64,000 nt of DNA, from the NCBI GenBank assembly GCA_905479915.1, contig CAJQOH010000006.1, forward strand, positions 1 to 64,000, read 5' to 3'. A model generated the notes under the pieces. That model searched no databases. It was not told the DNA's origin and saw only the letters and a program-made list of their open reading frames with translations. How positions within the stretch are numbered: the stretch's first letter is position 1; each line of letters starts with the position of its first letter. The position numbers and the translations under genes are program-made. Positions 25,313 through 33,557 of this stretch are shown here, one piece after another. The stretch is from an uncultured Flavobacteriales bacterium. Lineage in GTDB: Bacteria > Bacteroidota > Bacteroidia > Flavobacteriales_E > Vicingaceae.

Positions 25313-26347
25313 TTAAAAGTAATACGTTAATTGAGAAATAATTCTCCTTTTGTTAAACGGTTGTATGTCTATAAGTTGCTCTTTAATAGGTTGATAGTAA
25401 CTAAACTCTAGACCTACCTTGTTAATAAATAGGTTGAGTCCGTAATTGGCAAAAAGTACCTCTCCACCAGAATCCATAAACGGTTCATTTTCATACGTGT
25501 CGCGTTCACTATTTTCATAAGATAAACCAATGTTTGGCATTACCTTCACCTTTTTAAAGAGCTTTACAAGATAAAAAGCAGAAGTGTTGAAATTTAACCT
25601 GTTGGCAAATTTAAACCCATTCTTGTTGGTTGTATTTAGCTTATAGCTGATGTTGGAGTTCAATCCAAGCCCTTTGTAGCTCACTAAATGTTCCAACAAG
25701 AATAAGTATCCAAAACTTCCGGTTCCTGCTTGTAAGTGAGGATCTAACTCCATAACAGGAACGCTTGTTATGCCAGTGGGTTGGAAGTCCGTTTGGAAAC
25801 TGTCAACATTTTCTTTGTTGAATTTTCCTGTTGGCAACGTTATTCCAGCCCCTACAGATACTCTGTGTATTGGTTTTTTTGAAGAAGAATCTTCTTGCTC
25901 TATTGAGTTGAAAACTTGATATTTTAATAGCAAGTTTAAATCTCCAAAACCACCAATATTATTGAGTATGCTATCGTTTTCATAGGTGTAGTTGTCAGAA
26001 AAATTAACCGTAGAATTAATCTGAAACTTAGTACCAATGTAGAAGTTAGCCGATACATCATAGCTGTTAAATGCTTCAGCATATCTGTACGTTTCTCCAG
26101 GAGCAATAGCTTCGCTAGGAGTTCCTGCATGTTTATTGTTTTCTCTTAACTGTTGCTTGCGGCTTACTGTTTGTGAAAGTTGATTCAAATCAAAATCTCT
26201 TTCAAACAATCTATATCGGTGTCTTACAGAAAATGAGTTTTTAAAATCATTTGGCTGTATTCCTAAATAAACGGTACATAAATCGCATGCAAAAGTTAAA
26301 TTACTCATTAGCACTAGAGCTAATAGAGCAACTAAATTTTTAGGCAT
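25313..26347 (-). CDS. Outer-membrane beta-barrel protein
   Basis: The 344-residue product has a signal peptide (to about residue 20, LTFA). The mature protein then begins CDLCTVYLG, a CxxC that could bind metal or be a redox pair. The rest alternates hydrophobic and polar residues in transmembrane-strand style (SVGAGITLPTGKF, then LNSNISYKLNT) and ends in aromatic ...SQLTYYF, the classic C-terminal outer-membrane insertion signal. It is not a TonB-dependent receptor: there is no plug domain. Its position between the small Cys protein and the MbnP-like genes suggests passage or sensing of metal across the outer membrane, but this is inference. Confidence 0.8.
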   Translation of the reverse strand: MPKNLVALLALVLMSNLTFACDLCTVYLGIQPNDFKNSFSVRHRYRLFERDFDLNQLSQTVSRKQQLRENNKHAGTPSEAIAPGETYRYAEAFNSYDVSANFYIGTKFQINSTVNFSDNYTYENDSILNNIGGFGDLNLLLKYQVFNSIEQEDSSSKKPIHRVSVGAGITLPTGKFNKENVDSFQTDFQPTGITSVPVMELDPHLQAGTGSFGYLFLLEHLVSYKGLGLNSNISYKLNTTNKNGFKFANRLNFNTSAFYLVKLFKKVKVMPNIGLSYENSERDTYENEPFMDSGGEVLFANYGLNLFINKVGLEFSYYQPIKEQLIDIQPFNKRRIISQLTYYF

Positions 26348-26376
26348 TTTTGTTTGTTTTAGTTTGTGTATTTTTT

Positions 26377-26395
26377 TATCACGTTTTTCGTGATA
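26377..26395 (-). other. Intercistronic inverted repeat
   Basis: TATCACG and its complement form 7-bp arms around five T, in the 60-bp gap between the small Cys-containing protein gene and the barrel gene. It is either an RNA hairpin or an operator; nothing in the sequence decides which. Confidence 0.55.
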
Positions 26396-26407
26396 TTATT
26401 GAACAAA

Positions 26408-26800
26408 CTAAGCTTTTGGAGGTGGAGAAGTAATGGAATAGTATCCATCACAAGGAATAGTGTTTTTTGAAAAGTAATTCAATATAGAGGTTTTATCCAT
26501 TTTTGGTTGGATGTCGATTTGAGCTTGAGCCAAATCTAAGTTAATTTCTAAGTTGTAAGAAGTATTGTTTTCAGAAAAAGGAGAATCTTCAGTATCATTT
26601 TCTACTTCAGCCAATTGCGTTGCTAAATGACATTTTCCATCACACTTTAGCATAGGCTTTTCTTTGTTGATACAGAATAGCTCTATAATTTCAGCCTGAT
26701 TAACAAAATAGCTAACTGTTACAAAAGATTTAAAGTTTATTGTATAAACAAACAATAAAGCAACAATTATTGATGATATTTGACTGAAGATTTTCAACAC
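26408..26800 (-). CDS. Small membrane-anchored Cys protein, first gene of the copper-type operon
   Basis: A 130-residue protein with one N-terminal membrane segment (about 7-25) followed by the block FCINKEKPMLKCDGKCHLATQL (begins near residue 43). This block carries three cysteines and a histidine (Cys-x9-Cys-x3-Cys-His). The tail is polar and ends PPPKA. Proteins with this Cys-Asn/Lys-Cys-x-Gly-Lys-Cys arrangement are common as unnamed short genes beside metal-handling loci in Bacteroidota; I know no proven function. The cysteine cluster suits Cu(I) or another soft metal. It is the promoter-proximal gene of the operon. Confidence 0.75.
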   Translation of the reverse strand: MLKIFSQISSIIVALLFVYTINFKSFVTVSYFVNQAEIIELFCINKEKPMLKCDGKCHLATQLAEVENDTEDSPFSENNTSYNLEINLDLAQAQIDIQPKMDKTSILNYFSKNTIPCDGYYSITSPPPKA

Positions 26801-26836
26801 TACAAATGTAGTAGATTCTATCTTTTAATTTGATAA

Positions 26837-27772
26837 ATGGACGATAAAAAGTTAATAGTTATTCTTGGATGTACTGCTACAGGCAAGACCAATGTTGCTG
26901 TTAACTTGGCTCATCAAATCGGTGGAGAGCTTATCAGTGCTGATTCTCGGCAAGTTTATCGAGGTATGGATATTGGTACTGGAAAAGACATTTCAGAATT
27001 TACGGTAGATTGTAATCCTATTCCTTATCACCTCATAGATATTGTTGATGCCGGTGAGGAATACAATGTTTATCACTACCAAAAAGATTTTTTAAACGCT
27101 TATCAATCTATTCAGGAAAGAGGGAGTAAGGCTATTCTTTGTGGCGGAACGGGAATGTATTTGGAGGCCGTGTTGAAAGGGTATCGTTTGTTGGAAATTC
27201 CTGAAAATGTAACGTTGAGGAAGCGATTGGAAAACAAATCGAACGAAGAATTGTTGGCAGAATTAAAGACTTTAAAACGGTTGCACAACACTACAGATTC
27301 TATTGAAAGGGATCGTTTAATTAAATCTGTTGAAATTGCTGTTTTTGAGAAAGATAATGAAAATTTTATTAATGATTTTCCTCAGCTAAATGCAACCATA
27401 TTTGGGATAGATTTTGAGCGGGAAATTGTACGAGAAAGAATTACAAAAAGACTCAAGCATCGATTAAAGCATGAGGGGATGATTGAAGAGGTAGAAGGTT
27501 TAATTGCTTCGGGAATTGATCCTGATCGATTGAAGTTTTACGGATTGGAGTATAAACTGATTACTCAGTTTTTATTGGGAGAGTTGGATAGGTCTGCTAT
27601 GTTTGAACAGTTGAATATTGCTATCCATCAGTTCTCTAAGCGCCAAGCTACTTGGTTTAGAAAGATGGAACGCAATGGGTTTGATATTAACTGGATAGAT
27701 GGTAACTTGCCTTTACAAGAGAAGGTTAATTATATTAATAGGGTTTTAAAGTTAGAACGTTCAAACGTTTAA
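26837..27772 (+). CDS. miaA: tRNA dimethylallyltransferase
   Basis: MiaA adds a dimethylallyl group to A37 of tRNAs that read UNN codons. The 311-residue length is normal. The P-loop GCTATGKTNVAV is at about residues 11-22, followed by the substrate block ISADSRQVYRGMDIGTGK (about 34-51), GGTGMYLEAVLKG (about 101-113) and the arginine-rich stretch YLxDRLK..LEYK near the C-terminus. It is divergent from the copper-type operon across a 36-bp gap and precedes the helicase-nuclease gene by 28 bp, suggesting co-transcription. Confidence 0.95.
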   Translation: MDDKKLIVILGCTATGKTNVAVNLAHQIGGELISADSRQVYRGMDIGTGKDISEFTVDCNPIPYHLIDIVDAGEEYNVYHYQKDFLNAYQSIQERGSKAILCGGTGMYLEAVLKGYRLLEIPENVTLRKRLENKSNEELLAELKTLKRLHNTTDSIERDRLIKSVEIAVFEKDNENFINDFPQLNATIFGIDFEREIVRERITKRLKHRLKHEGMIEEVEGLIASGIDPDRLKFYGLEYKLITQFLLGELDRSAMFEQLNIAIHQFSKRQATWFRKMERNGFDINWIDGNLPLQEKVNYINRVLKLERSNV

Positions 27773-27800
27773 ACGTGATAAACTTTATGAGCTAGAAAAA

Positions 27801-30800
27801 ATGAGCAATTTTATCACATACAATTCTTCTGCCGGGTCTGGAAAAACCTACACCTTGGTTAAGGAGTACTTGAAAATTGCTTTAGAAACGAGTAATTCTA
27901 ATCAGTACAAGCATATACTGGCAGTAACCTTTACCAATAAGGCTGCGGCCGAAATGAAAGAAAGGGTGATAGAGGCCTTAAAAGCATTGTCGTCTGACGA
28001 ACCCTTAGAAGGAACGCCAAAATTCTTGCAATTGGACTTGTTGAAGCCAAAAGAGGATGGTGGATTAGCAATTAGTGCTGAAGAGATCAAAGAACGCGCT
28101 AGAAGGGTCTTAAAATCGATATTACACAGCTACAATGATTTTGGGGTAAGCACCATCGATAAGTTTACCCATAAGATCATCAGAACCTTTGCGCACGATT
28201 TACACTTGCCGCTGAATTTTGATATTGAGTTAGACGATAGAGAAGTGCTGGGAGCAGCAATAGATATGTTGATTGCTGAGGTGGGGAATAACGAAAAGCT
28301 AACCAAGCTCTTGTTGGAATACACCAGTAAAAAAGCAGAAAACGAAGAGAGTTGGCACATCGAAAAAGATTTGTTTGAATTTTCTCGAAACCTCTTAAAA
28401 GAAGACGGGGAGCTGTATTTGGAGAAAATACGAAAGCTGAGTATCAAAGATTTTGATGCCATTAAAACACAATTGTACAAGCAAACCAAAGACTTTGAAG
28501 AAGCTGTAAGAAAATTAGGGGATGACGGTTTGGACTATATTCAAAGCAAAGGGGTAGAACCAGCAAGTTTCTCCAGAAGCTTTTTTGTTAACTATTGGAA
28601 AGATTTAGCAGGATTAAAGAAGTTTGATCCAACTGCTACCACTCTTAAGATTATTGCTGGAGATGCTAATTGGTATGCTGCCAAGGTAGATGATTCTCAA
28701 AAGCAATTGATAGATACCTTGCAAACAGAGTTTGTGAGTCAGTTTGAGGCTTCAAGAGAATACATTAGCCAGTTTGAGAGCGACTACCGTGTAAACAAGC
28801 TGATTATTAAGAACCTGTACAACTTGGCAGTGCTCAACGAAATTGAAAAAACGGTTTTAGAATTTAAGAAAGACAACAATGTGTTGAGCATTTCTGATTT
28901 TAACAAGCGTATTGCTACCATTGTAGAATCAGAGCCCATACCTTTTATTTATGAGCGTTTGGGAGAGAAATACAACCATTATTTAATAGATGAATTTCAG
29001 GACACTTCCATTATACAGTGGCACAACCTCATACCTTTGGTAGATAACTCTTTGGGAAATGGTAAATTCAATATGGTGGTGGGAGATGCCAAGCAAGCCA
29101 TTTACCGTTTTAGAGGTGGAGAGGTAGAGCAGATTATTAATTTGCCACAAATCTTTAAACACCAAAACAACCCCTTATTGTTGGAGCGTGAAGCTGCTTT
29201 AACTAGAAACTTTGCTGAAGCAACGCTTTCTACCAACTACCGATCTAAAGCAGAAATAGTTGATTTTAACAACCGGTTTTTTCAATCGGTAGCAGGAAAC
29301 TTATCTGAAAGTTACCAGCGTTTGTATTCGGATTTGTACCAAGAATTTAATGCCCAAAATAATGGTGGAGGAGTAAGTGTTCAGTTTTTGGAACAGGCTG
29401 AAAAAGATATATATAGGGAAGATGTATTGAAGAATATATTTAACAACATTGAAGAGGCAGTTAACGATGGTTATTTGTATAGCGATGTGGCTATTTTAAC
29501 CCGAAGCAATGTAGATGGATCTGAAATCGCTTCCTTTTTATTGGAGAACGACATTAGTGTGATTTCTTCAGAGAGTTTGTTGTTGAACAACTCTGATGAG
29601 GTTACCTTTATCCTGAACCTGTTGCGTTTTATTTCTTACCCAACAGATAAAAACTACCAAGTACAGCTCTTGAACTATTTAACACAGCACGTGTATACCG
29701 ATAGCTTGTTTGAGGTGTTTGAAATGCACAGAGAAAATACCGTAGTTAGCTACTTAAGCACCAAAGACATTCGCATAGACTTTAAGAAAATACAGAACTA
29801 CTCCTTGTACGAGTTGGCCGAGTACTTGGTGATTACCTTCGGTTTTGATGCCAAAGTAGATGTTTACATTCAGTTCTTGTTGGATAAGATACACGAGTAC
29901 GCCTCGCGAAACGATAACTCCATCATTAACTTTGTAGAGTGGTGGGAAAGCAAGGCAGATAAGTTCTCTATTGTGATACCAGATGGAATCAATGCTGTTA
30001 AGGTAATGAGCATCCATAAATCTAAAGGGTTGGAGTTTCCTGTGGTGATCTATCCTTTTGCTACCAGTCCGGTTAAAACGAGTGAAGATTTCTTTTGGAC
30101 CAACGAGACCAATATTGAAGGGTTGGATTCTGCAATCATGCCAATACGTAAAGAATTGACAGAAACGCGTTTTAAGCGCGTTTATGAGGATGAGATGGAT
30201 AAATCCAGGTTAGATCTGATAAATGTGCTTTATGTGGCTCTAACGCGACCAAAAGACCGCTTGTACATTATTTCTCAACAAAGTAAAAAGCCATCTATCA
30301 ATGGTTCGGTAACGGATTATTTGTTGGATTACTGCGCAGCCCATGAGGATGGTAAGGTGGCAGAACATCACTACCATTATGGCTCGTTTGCCAAGAATAC
30401 GGTGCAACAGGCAGCGCCTAACAACGATATTCAGTTCAAGAATGTAGCGTACAACAGTTGGAGGTCTAAAATACAAATTAGCTACCAAGCACCACAGGTT
30501 TGGGAAACCGAAAACCCAGAAGCAATAGGAGAGCGAGGTACCTTAATTCACAACATCTTGTCTCAGGTAAGTGTTATGGATGATGTAGACAATGCTTTAG
30601 AAGTTGCTGTGCGTAAAGGATTGATTACGGAAACGGAACAGCCGGAGATTAAAGCAAAGCTCAATGCTATTTTTAAAATCGATGGTGTAGTAGAATTGTT
30701 TACCGATTTTGATGAGCTCAAAAACGAGCGTTCTGTGTTACTTCCAACTGGCGAAGCTTACCAGCCAGATAGAGTGGTGGTGAAGAATAACACCACTTAC

Positions 30801-30944
30801 ATCATTGATTACAAAACAGGGGAGCAAAGTCCGGCTCATGAAAAGCAGATTAACAATTACAAAAGCCTTTTAAGACAAATGGGGTATCAAAATATTCAAA
30901 CTTACCTGTTGTACATTAAGAGTGGTGAGTTGGTTGGGGGTTAA
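27801..30944 (+). CDS. AddA-like UvrD-type helicase with C-terminal nuclease domain
   Basis: The 1047-residue product is a superfamily 1 helicase used in double-strand-break repair and degradation of linear (for example phage) DNA. Motif I is SSAGSGKTYTLVKEY (about 9-23) and motif II is HYLIDEFQDTSIIQW (about 393-407). VVGDAKQAIYRFRGGE is motif III, KVMSIHKSKGLEFPVVIYPF is motif V, and NVLYVALTRPKDRLYII is motif VI. The C-terminus holds a RecB/AddB-type nuclease block, PDRVVV...IIDYKTGEQ, with the Asp and the DxK core. The last 138 bp of this gene recur at 32380-32517, so the 3' end appears to have been replaced together with insertion of rhuM. The partner AddB is not in the window. Confidence 0.92.
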   Translation: MSNFITYNSSAGSGKTYTLVKEYLKIALETSNSNQYKHILAVTFTNKAAAEMKERVIEALKALSSDEPLEGTPKFLQLDLLKPKEDGGLAISAEEIKERARRVLKSILHSYNDFGVSTIDKFTHKIIRTFAHDLHLPLNFDIELDDREVLGAAIDMLIAEVGNNEKLTKLLLEYTSKKAENEESWHIEKDLFEFSRNLLKEDGELYLEKIRKLSIKDFDAIKTQLYKQTKDFEEAVRKLGDDGLDYIQSKGVEPASFSRSFFVNYWKDLAGLKKFDPTATTLKIIAGDANWYAAKVDDSQKQLIDTLQTEFVSQFEASREYISQFESDYRVNKLIIKNLYNLAVLNEIEKTVLEFKKDNNVLSISDFNKRIATIVESEPIPFIYERLGEKYNHYLIDEFQDTSIIQWHNLIPLVDNSLGNGKFNMVVGDAKQAIYRFRGGEVEQIINLPQIFKHQNNPLLLEREAALTRNFAEATLSTNYRSKAEIVDFNNRFFQSVAGNLSESYQRLYSDLYQEFNAQNNGGGVSVQFLEQAEKDIYREDVLKNIFNNIEEAVNDGYLYSDVAILTRSNVDGSEIASFLLENDISVISSESLLLNNSDEVTFILNLLRFISYPTDKNYQVQLLNYLTQHVYTDSLFEVFEMHRENTVVSYLSTKDIRIDFKKIQNYSLYELAEYLVITFGFDAKVDVYIQFLLDKIHEYASRNDNSIINFVEWWESKADKFSIVIPDGINAVKVMSIHKSKGLEFPVVIYPFATSPVKTSEDFFWTNETNIEGLDSAIMPIRKELTETRFKRVYEDEMDKSRLDLINVLYVALTRPKDRLYIISQQSKKPSINGSVTDYLLDYCAAHEDGKVAEHHYHYGSFAKNTVQQAAPNNDIQFKNVAYNSWRSKIQISYQAPQVWETENPEAIGERGTLIHNILSQVSVMDDVDNALEVAVRKGLITETEQPEIKAKLNAIFKIDGVVELFTDFDELKNERSVLLPTGEAYQPDRVVVKNNTTYIIDYKTGEQSPAHEKQINNYKSLLRQMGYQNIQTYLLYIKSGELVGG

Positions 30945-30953
30945 TAAGATCAC

Positions 30954-31044
30954 TGTCATTCAGAACGCCTGTCCTGAGCGAAGCCGAAGGGATGCTATGT
31001 CCACTTTTTAGTGGTAACAAAACGAAGTGAGGAATCTATTGATA
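30954..31044. repeat. REP-like palindromic intergenic repeat, left copy
   Basis: The block begins TGTCATTCAGAACGCC and includes CTGAGCGAAGCCGAAGGGA and GAGGAATCTATTGA. Such 'CATTC...GAGCGAAG...GAATCT' elements are common palindromic intergenic repeats in Bacteroidota. It lies just after the helicase stop codon and borders the rhuM cassette. Confidence 0.65.
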
Positions 31045-31068
31045 AGGTGAACAACTAAGCTTTACTTA

Positions 31069-32064
31069 TTATTTTTTAAGCTTTTTAGAGGTATTATCAA
31101 TTTGTTTGATAAAGTCCTTTTCTATGTTAGACAATTCATTTTTAATTTGCTCTTTGTATTTCCCGTATTCAGTATGTGCTTTCTCTAATGCCTTTTGATG
31201 ACTGATTTTACCAGCATTTTCTAAAATGTTGTTTCCAGTTATTGTTAAAAAATCATCCAAGCGAGCAGTCCAATCATTCATGTGCATTGGTTTACGGTTT
31301 AGAGCTTGCAACTCAGCTACTTCTAAATATGCTGTAACCATTCTGTTTAAAATATCTAATTCATCTTTTTGTAGGTAGTTTTTGGCTATTTCAGTTTCTT
31401 TTTTTGTGGGGTTATCTCCTCTAAAATTTGTTAACCCTAAAAAGGGTTGATTGGCATTTGCTCTTTCATAAACAATTTCTGCTGCAGTATTACCATGAGC
31501 TGCCCAGTGCATTTTGTTTTGGATAGTTTTAAAGAATGTTAATGATACCTCTGCTTTTGCATCATAATCTACACTTGTCGCATAAATATCTAAAACTTTT
31601 CTCCAAAATACTTTTTCTGAAGAACGTATATCTCTGATACGAGCCAATAACTCATCAAAATAATTACCTCCTCCAGCTTCTTTTAGCAAATCATCATTCA
31701 TTGTAAAGCCTTTTACAATGTATTCTCTTAAACGAGCGGTAGCCCATTGCCTGAATTTTGTTCCTTGAATACTTTTTACTCGGTAACCAACAGAAATAAT
31801 AACATCTAAATTGTAAAAATCTAACTCTCTTTCAATATCTCTATTTCCTTCCGTTTGAACTGTTCGGAATTTCCGAACAGTTGCTTCTTGCTCTAATTCT
31901 CCTTCAGTAAAAATGTTTTTAATGTGCTCGCTAATTGTTGATTTTGCCTTGCCAAACAATTCTACCATTTGAGCTTGTGTTAGCCAAACGGTTTCATTTT
32001 CTAAACGAGTTTGGATTTTGGTTAAGCCTTCTTCGGTTTGGTATATCAGTATTTCTGAACTCAT
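31069..32064 (-). CDS. RhuM family protein
   Basis: The 331-residue product belongs to the RhuM ('virulence protein RhuM') family. The N-terminal part holds a helix-turn-helix-like block, VWLTQAQMVELFGKAKSTIS (27-46). The conserved core follows: ERELDFYNLDVIISVGYRV, then FRQWATARLREYIVKGFTMN, and LLARIRDIRSSEKVFWRKVLDIYATSVDY. The C-terminal half has the family block FLGLTNFRGDNPTKKETEIAKNYL. RhuM genes often lie in defence islands and on mobile DNA, but a biochemical role is unproven. The gene is bounded by REP-like repeats and by two copies of the helicase 3' end, and its promoter region carries direct and inverted repeats. Confidence 0.9.
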   Translation of the reverse strand: MSSEILIYQTEEGLTKIQTRLENETVWLTQAQMVELFGKAKSTISEHIKNIFTEGELEQEATVRKFRTVQTEGNRDIERELDFYNLDVIISVGYRVKSIQGTKFRQWATARLREYIVKGFTMNDDLLKEAGGGNYFDELLARIRDIRSSEKVFWRKVLDIYATSVDYDAKAEVSLTFFKTIQNKMHWAAHGNTAAEIVYERANANQPFLGLTNFRGDNPTKKETEIAKNYLQKDELDILNRMVTAYLEVAELQALNRKPMHMNDWTARLDDFLTITGNNILENAGKISHQKALEKAHTEYGKYKEQIKNELSNIEKDFIKQIDNTSKKLKK

Positions 32065-32077
32065 TTTCTATTATTGA

Positions 32078-32133
32078 TTTGTAACAAAGTAAGGGTAAAT
32101 TTATTAATTATTTGTAACAGAATAGAGGTAAAT
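32078..32133. repeat. Direct repeats upstream of rhuM
   Basis: Two 23-bp units beginning TTTGTAAC and ending GGTAAAT lie at 32078-32100 and 32111-32133. They match at 19 of 23 positions and are spaced 33 bp apart, close to three turns of the helix. A degenerate third TTTGTAA follows at 32145. They sit just upstream of the rhuM start, where a regulator could bind. Confidence 0.6.
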
Positions 32134-32175
32134 ATTAGTGTTATTTTGTAATAAAACGAAATGTGTTTTATTTTA

Positions 32176-32199
32176 AGATAGTATCGTATGATACTATCT
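32176..32199. repeat. Perfect inverted repeat upstream of rhuM
   Basis: AGATAGTATC and its complement form 10-bp arms around GTAT. It lies about 110 bp upstream of the rhuM start codon. It has no adjacent T-run in the rhuM direction, so an operator or a mobile-element arm is more likely than a terminator. Confidence 0.65.
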
Positions 32200-32275
32200 C
32201 CGTGGTGTTTCAAATTAAACGTCATTGCGATAAATGAAATTGAAGTACGACTAATATTACTAACATCGAGAGTTT

Positions 32276-32367
32276 TGTCATTCCGATTGGAGTGCAACGG
32301 AATAGAGGAATCTATTGAAAAAAGTACTGTGAACTAAAAAGATACCTCGGCTGTGCTCGGTATGACA
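32276..32367. repeat. REP-like palindromic intergenic repeat, right copy
   Basis: The left arm (32276-32313, starting TGTCATTCCGA and ending GAGGAATCT) pairs imperfectly with the right arm (32340-32367, AGATACCTCGG to TATGACA). This is a standard Bacteroidota hairpin repeat; it borders the rhuM cassette on the side of the leftover helicase fragment. A shorter GTCATTGCGA piece at 32221 may be the decayed end of a related element. Confidence 0.7.
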
Positions 32368-32373
32368 TTTTAC

Positions 32374-32517
32374 TTAATAGATTACAAAACAGGAGAACAA
32401 AGCCCAGCTCACGAAAAGCAGATTAACAATTACAAAAGCTTGTTAGTTCAAATGGGGTATAAAAATATTCAAACTTATTTGTTGTACATTAAGAGTGGAG
32501 AGTTGGTTGGGGTTTAA
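32374..32517 (+). pseudogene. Leftover 3' end of the AddA-like helicase gene
   Basis: The 138 bp at 32380-32517 align without gaps to the last 138 bp of the helicase gene (30807-30944), with 15 differences and only three amino-acid changes, and end in the same stop position. The fragment has no start codon or upstream part, so it cannot make the protein. Its conserved reading frame shows that both copies were under selection until recently. The simplest reading is that this is the original 3' end of the gene, displaced when rhuM arrived with a replacement end from a relative. Confidence 0.9.
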
Positions 32518-32519
32518 AA

Positions 32520-32548
32520 AGAAAAGCCTAGAGCAAGTCTAGGCTTTA
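32520..32548 (+). terminator. Terminator, probably the original one of the helicase gene
   Basis: AAGCCTAGA and TCTAGGCTT form 9-bp arms around a 5-base loop, with T-rich sequence after, five bases beyond the stop of the displaced helicase 3' end. Confidence 0.75.
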
Positions 32549-32674
32549 TAATAATCTTTTAAAGTGCAGAAACTAAAGCACGAAGTGAATAGCAGTGCAC
32601 TATGGTACAAAAATAACAATTAATTGTGAGTACCTACTTTTTATATGGAAAATCTGAAAAAAGTATTCAAAAAG

Positions 32675-33544
32675 TTACTGTTTATAATTAATATTTTCGG
32701 TAATAATTTTCTTTAATGTACTGTTTTTACTAGCCTCTTCAAATAGGGTGGTGATTTTTTCTACTAATTCCTTTTTTCTATTTTCAGAAACTTTACCTAA
32801 AAAGTATAAGATGACCTTAATACAAGCATCTAGAGAACTTCTATCATTTTTGTTAAAGTTTATATCGGGTATTACCGAAATTCCTCTAGGAGTTCTTAAA
32901 TCGAATAAAACATCTCCATGGGCACAAATGTTTCGAACTAAGACAGTTGCACTCATTAGGCTGTTGAACTTATTGTGATTTAGTACTCCAAATTCTTTTG
33001 AAATTCTAATTTTTATATCTTCATCTTTAACGTTTCTGTAGATGTTTAAAATTGTTCCAAATGTGAAAAATTCTAAGGTTTTCCACGCAGGTGCATATTT
33101 ATCATTCCTGTATTTAGCATGATGCTTTTTGATGGCTTTATTGTCTCTTATAAAATTAGGATTGTAAAACTTCCCTAAATCGTCTACAAATTTTCTGTTA
33201 AGAATTGTTGGATTGTCAAACCAAGTAGGGGATTCTTTGTATTTATTAGAAACATAGTAAACCAATTTTGTTCTGAAATTTATTTCAATTCGATTAATGT
33301 ACTTCGTTAAAATGTTTCTTAAATCTACGTCTAAGTAGTATAACTTAATAATGTCAGAAAACTTTGTGCCTTCAATAAAGTTGTGTTTATCATCAATTTC
33401 AAAAGGATTCCAATAAAAACCTAAGCGGTAATAGCCAATATCTAATAAACACTCTTTTACTTTAACTTCTTCATAATCCAAAATCATACCTCTATCTTTA
33501 AGATTTTGGATTTGAACTTTAGTATTTGTAGCCTTTCGCCCCAT
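32675..33544 (-). CDS. Abi_2 (AbiD/AbiF-type) HEPN abortive-infection protein
   Basis: The 289-residue product matches the Abi_2 family, phage-resistance proteins that halt growth of infected cells. The N-terminal block LLDIGYYRLGFYWNPFE (34-50), the helix YYLDVDLRNILTKYINRIEINFRTKLVYYV (starting at 69) and the C-terminal VRNICAHGDVLFD are typical. Arg204 and His209 form the R-x4-H motif of HEPN ribonucleases, so RNA cleavage on infection is a fair inference. It lies 13 bp downstream of a predicted PD-(D/E)XK protein gene and should be co-expressed with it. It is close to rhuM, so the region resembles a defence island. Confidence 0.88.
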   Translation of the reverse strand: MGRKATNTKVQIQNLKDRGMILDYEEVKVKECLLDIGYYRLGFYWNPFEIDDKHNFIEGTKFSDIIKLYYLDVDLRNILTKYINRIEINFRTKLVYYVSNKYKESPTWFDNPTILNRKFVDDLGKFYNPNFIRDNKAIKKHHAKYRNDKYAPAWKTLEFFTFGTILNIYRNVKDEDIKIRISKEFGVLNHNKFNSLMSATVLVRNICAHGDVLFDLRTPRGISVIPDINFNKNDRSSLDACIKVILYFLGKVSENRKKELVEKITTLFEEASKNSTLKKIITENINYKQ

Positions 33545-33557
33545 AATGAACTTGCTT

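Noticed and set aside
31857-31883. A near-perfect palindrome, ACTGTTCGGAA then TTCCGAACAGT, inside rhuM.
   Set aside because: It encodes the family-conserved TVRKFRTV segment, whose repeated residues create the symmetry. There is no reason to call it an operator.
32061-32297. A leftward open frame of 78 codons upstream of rhuM.
   Set aside because: It runs across the direct repeats, the inverted repeat and part of a REP-like element, has low-complexity Ile/Asn/Lys content, and has no recognisable feature.
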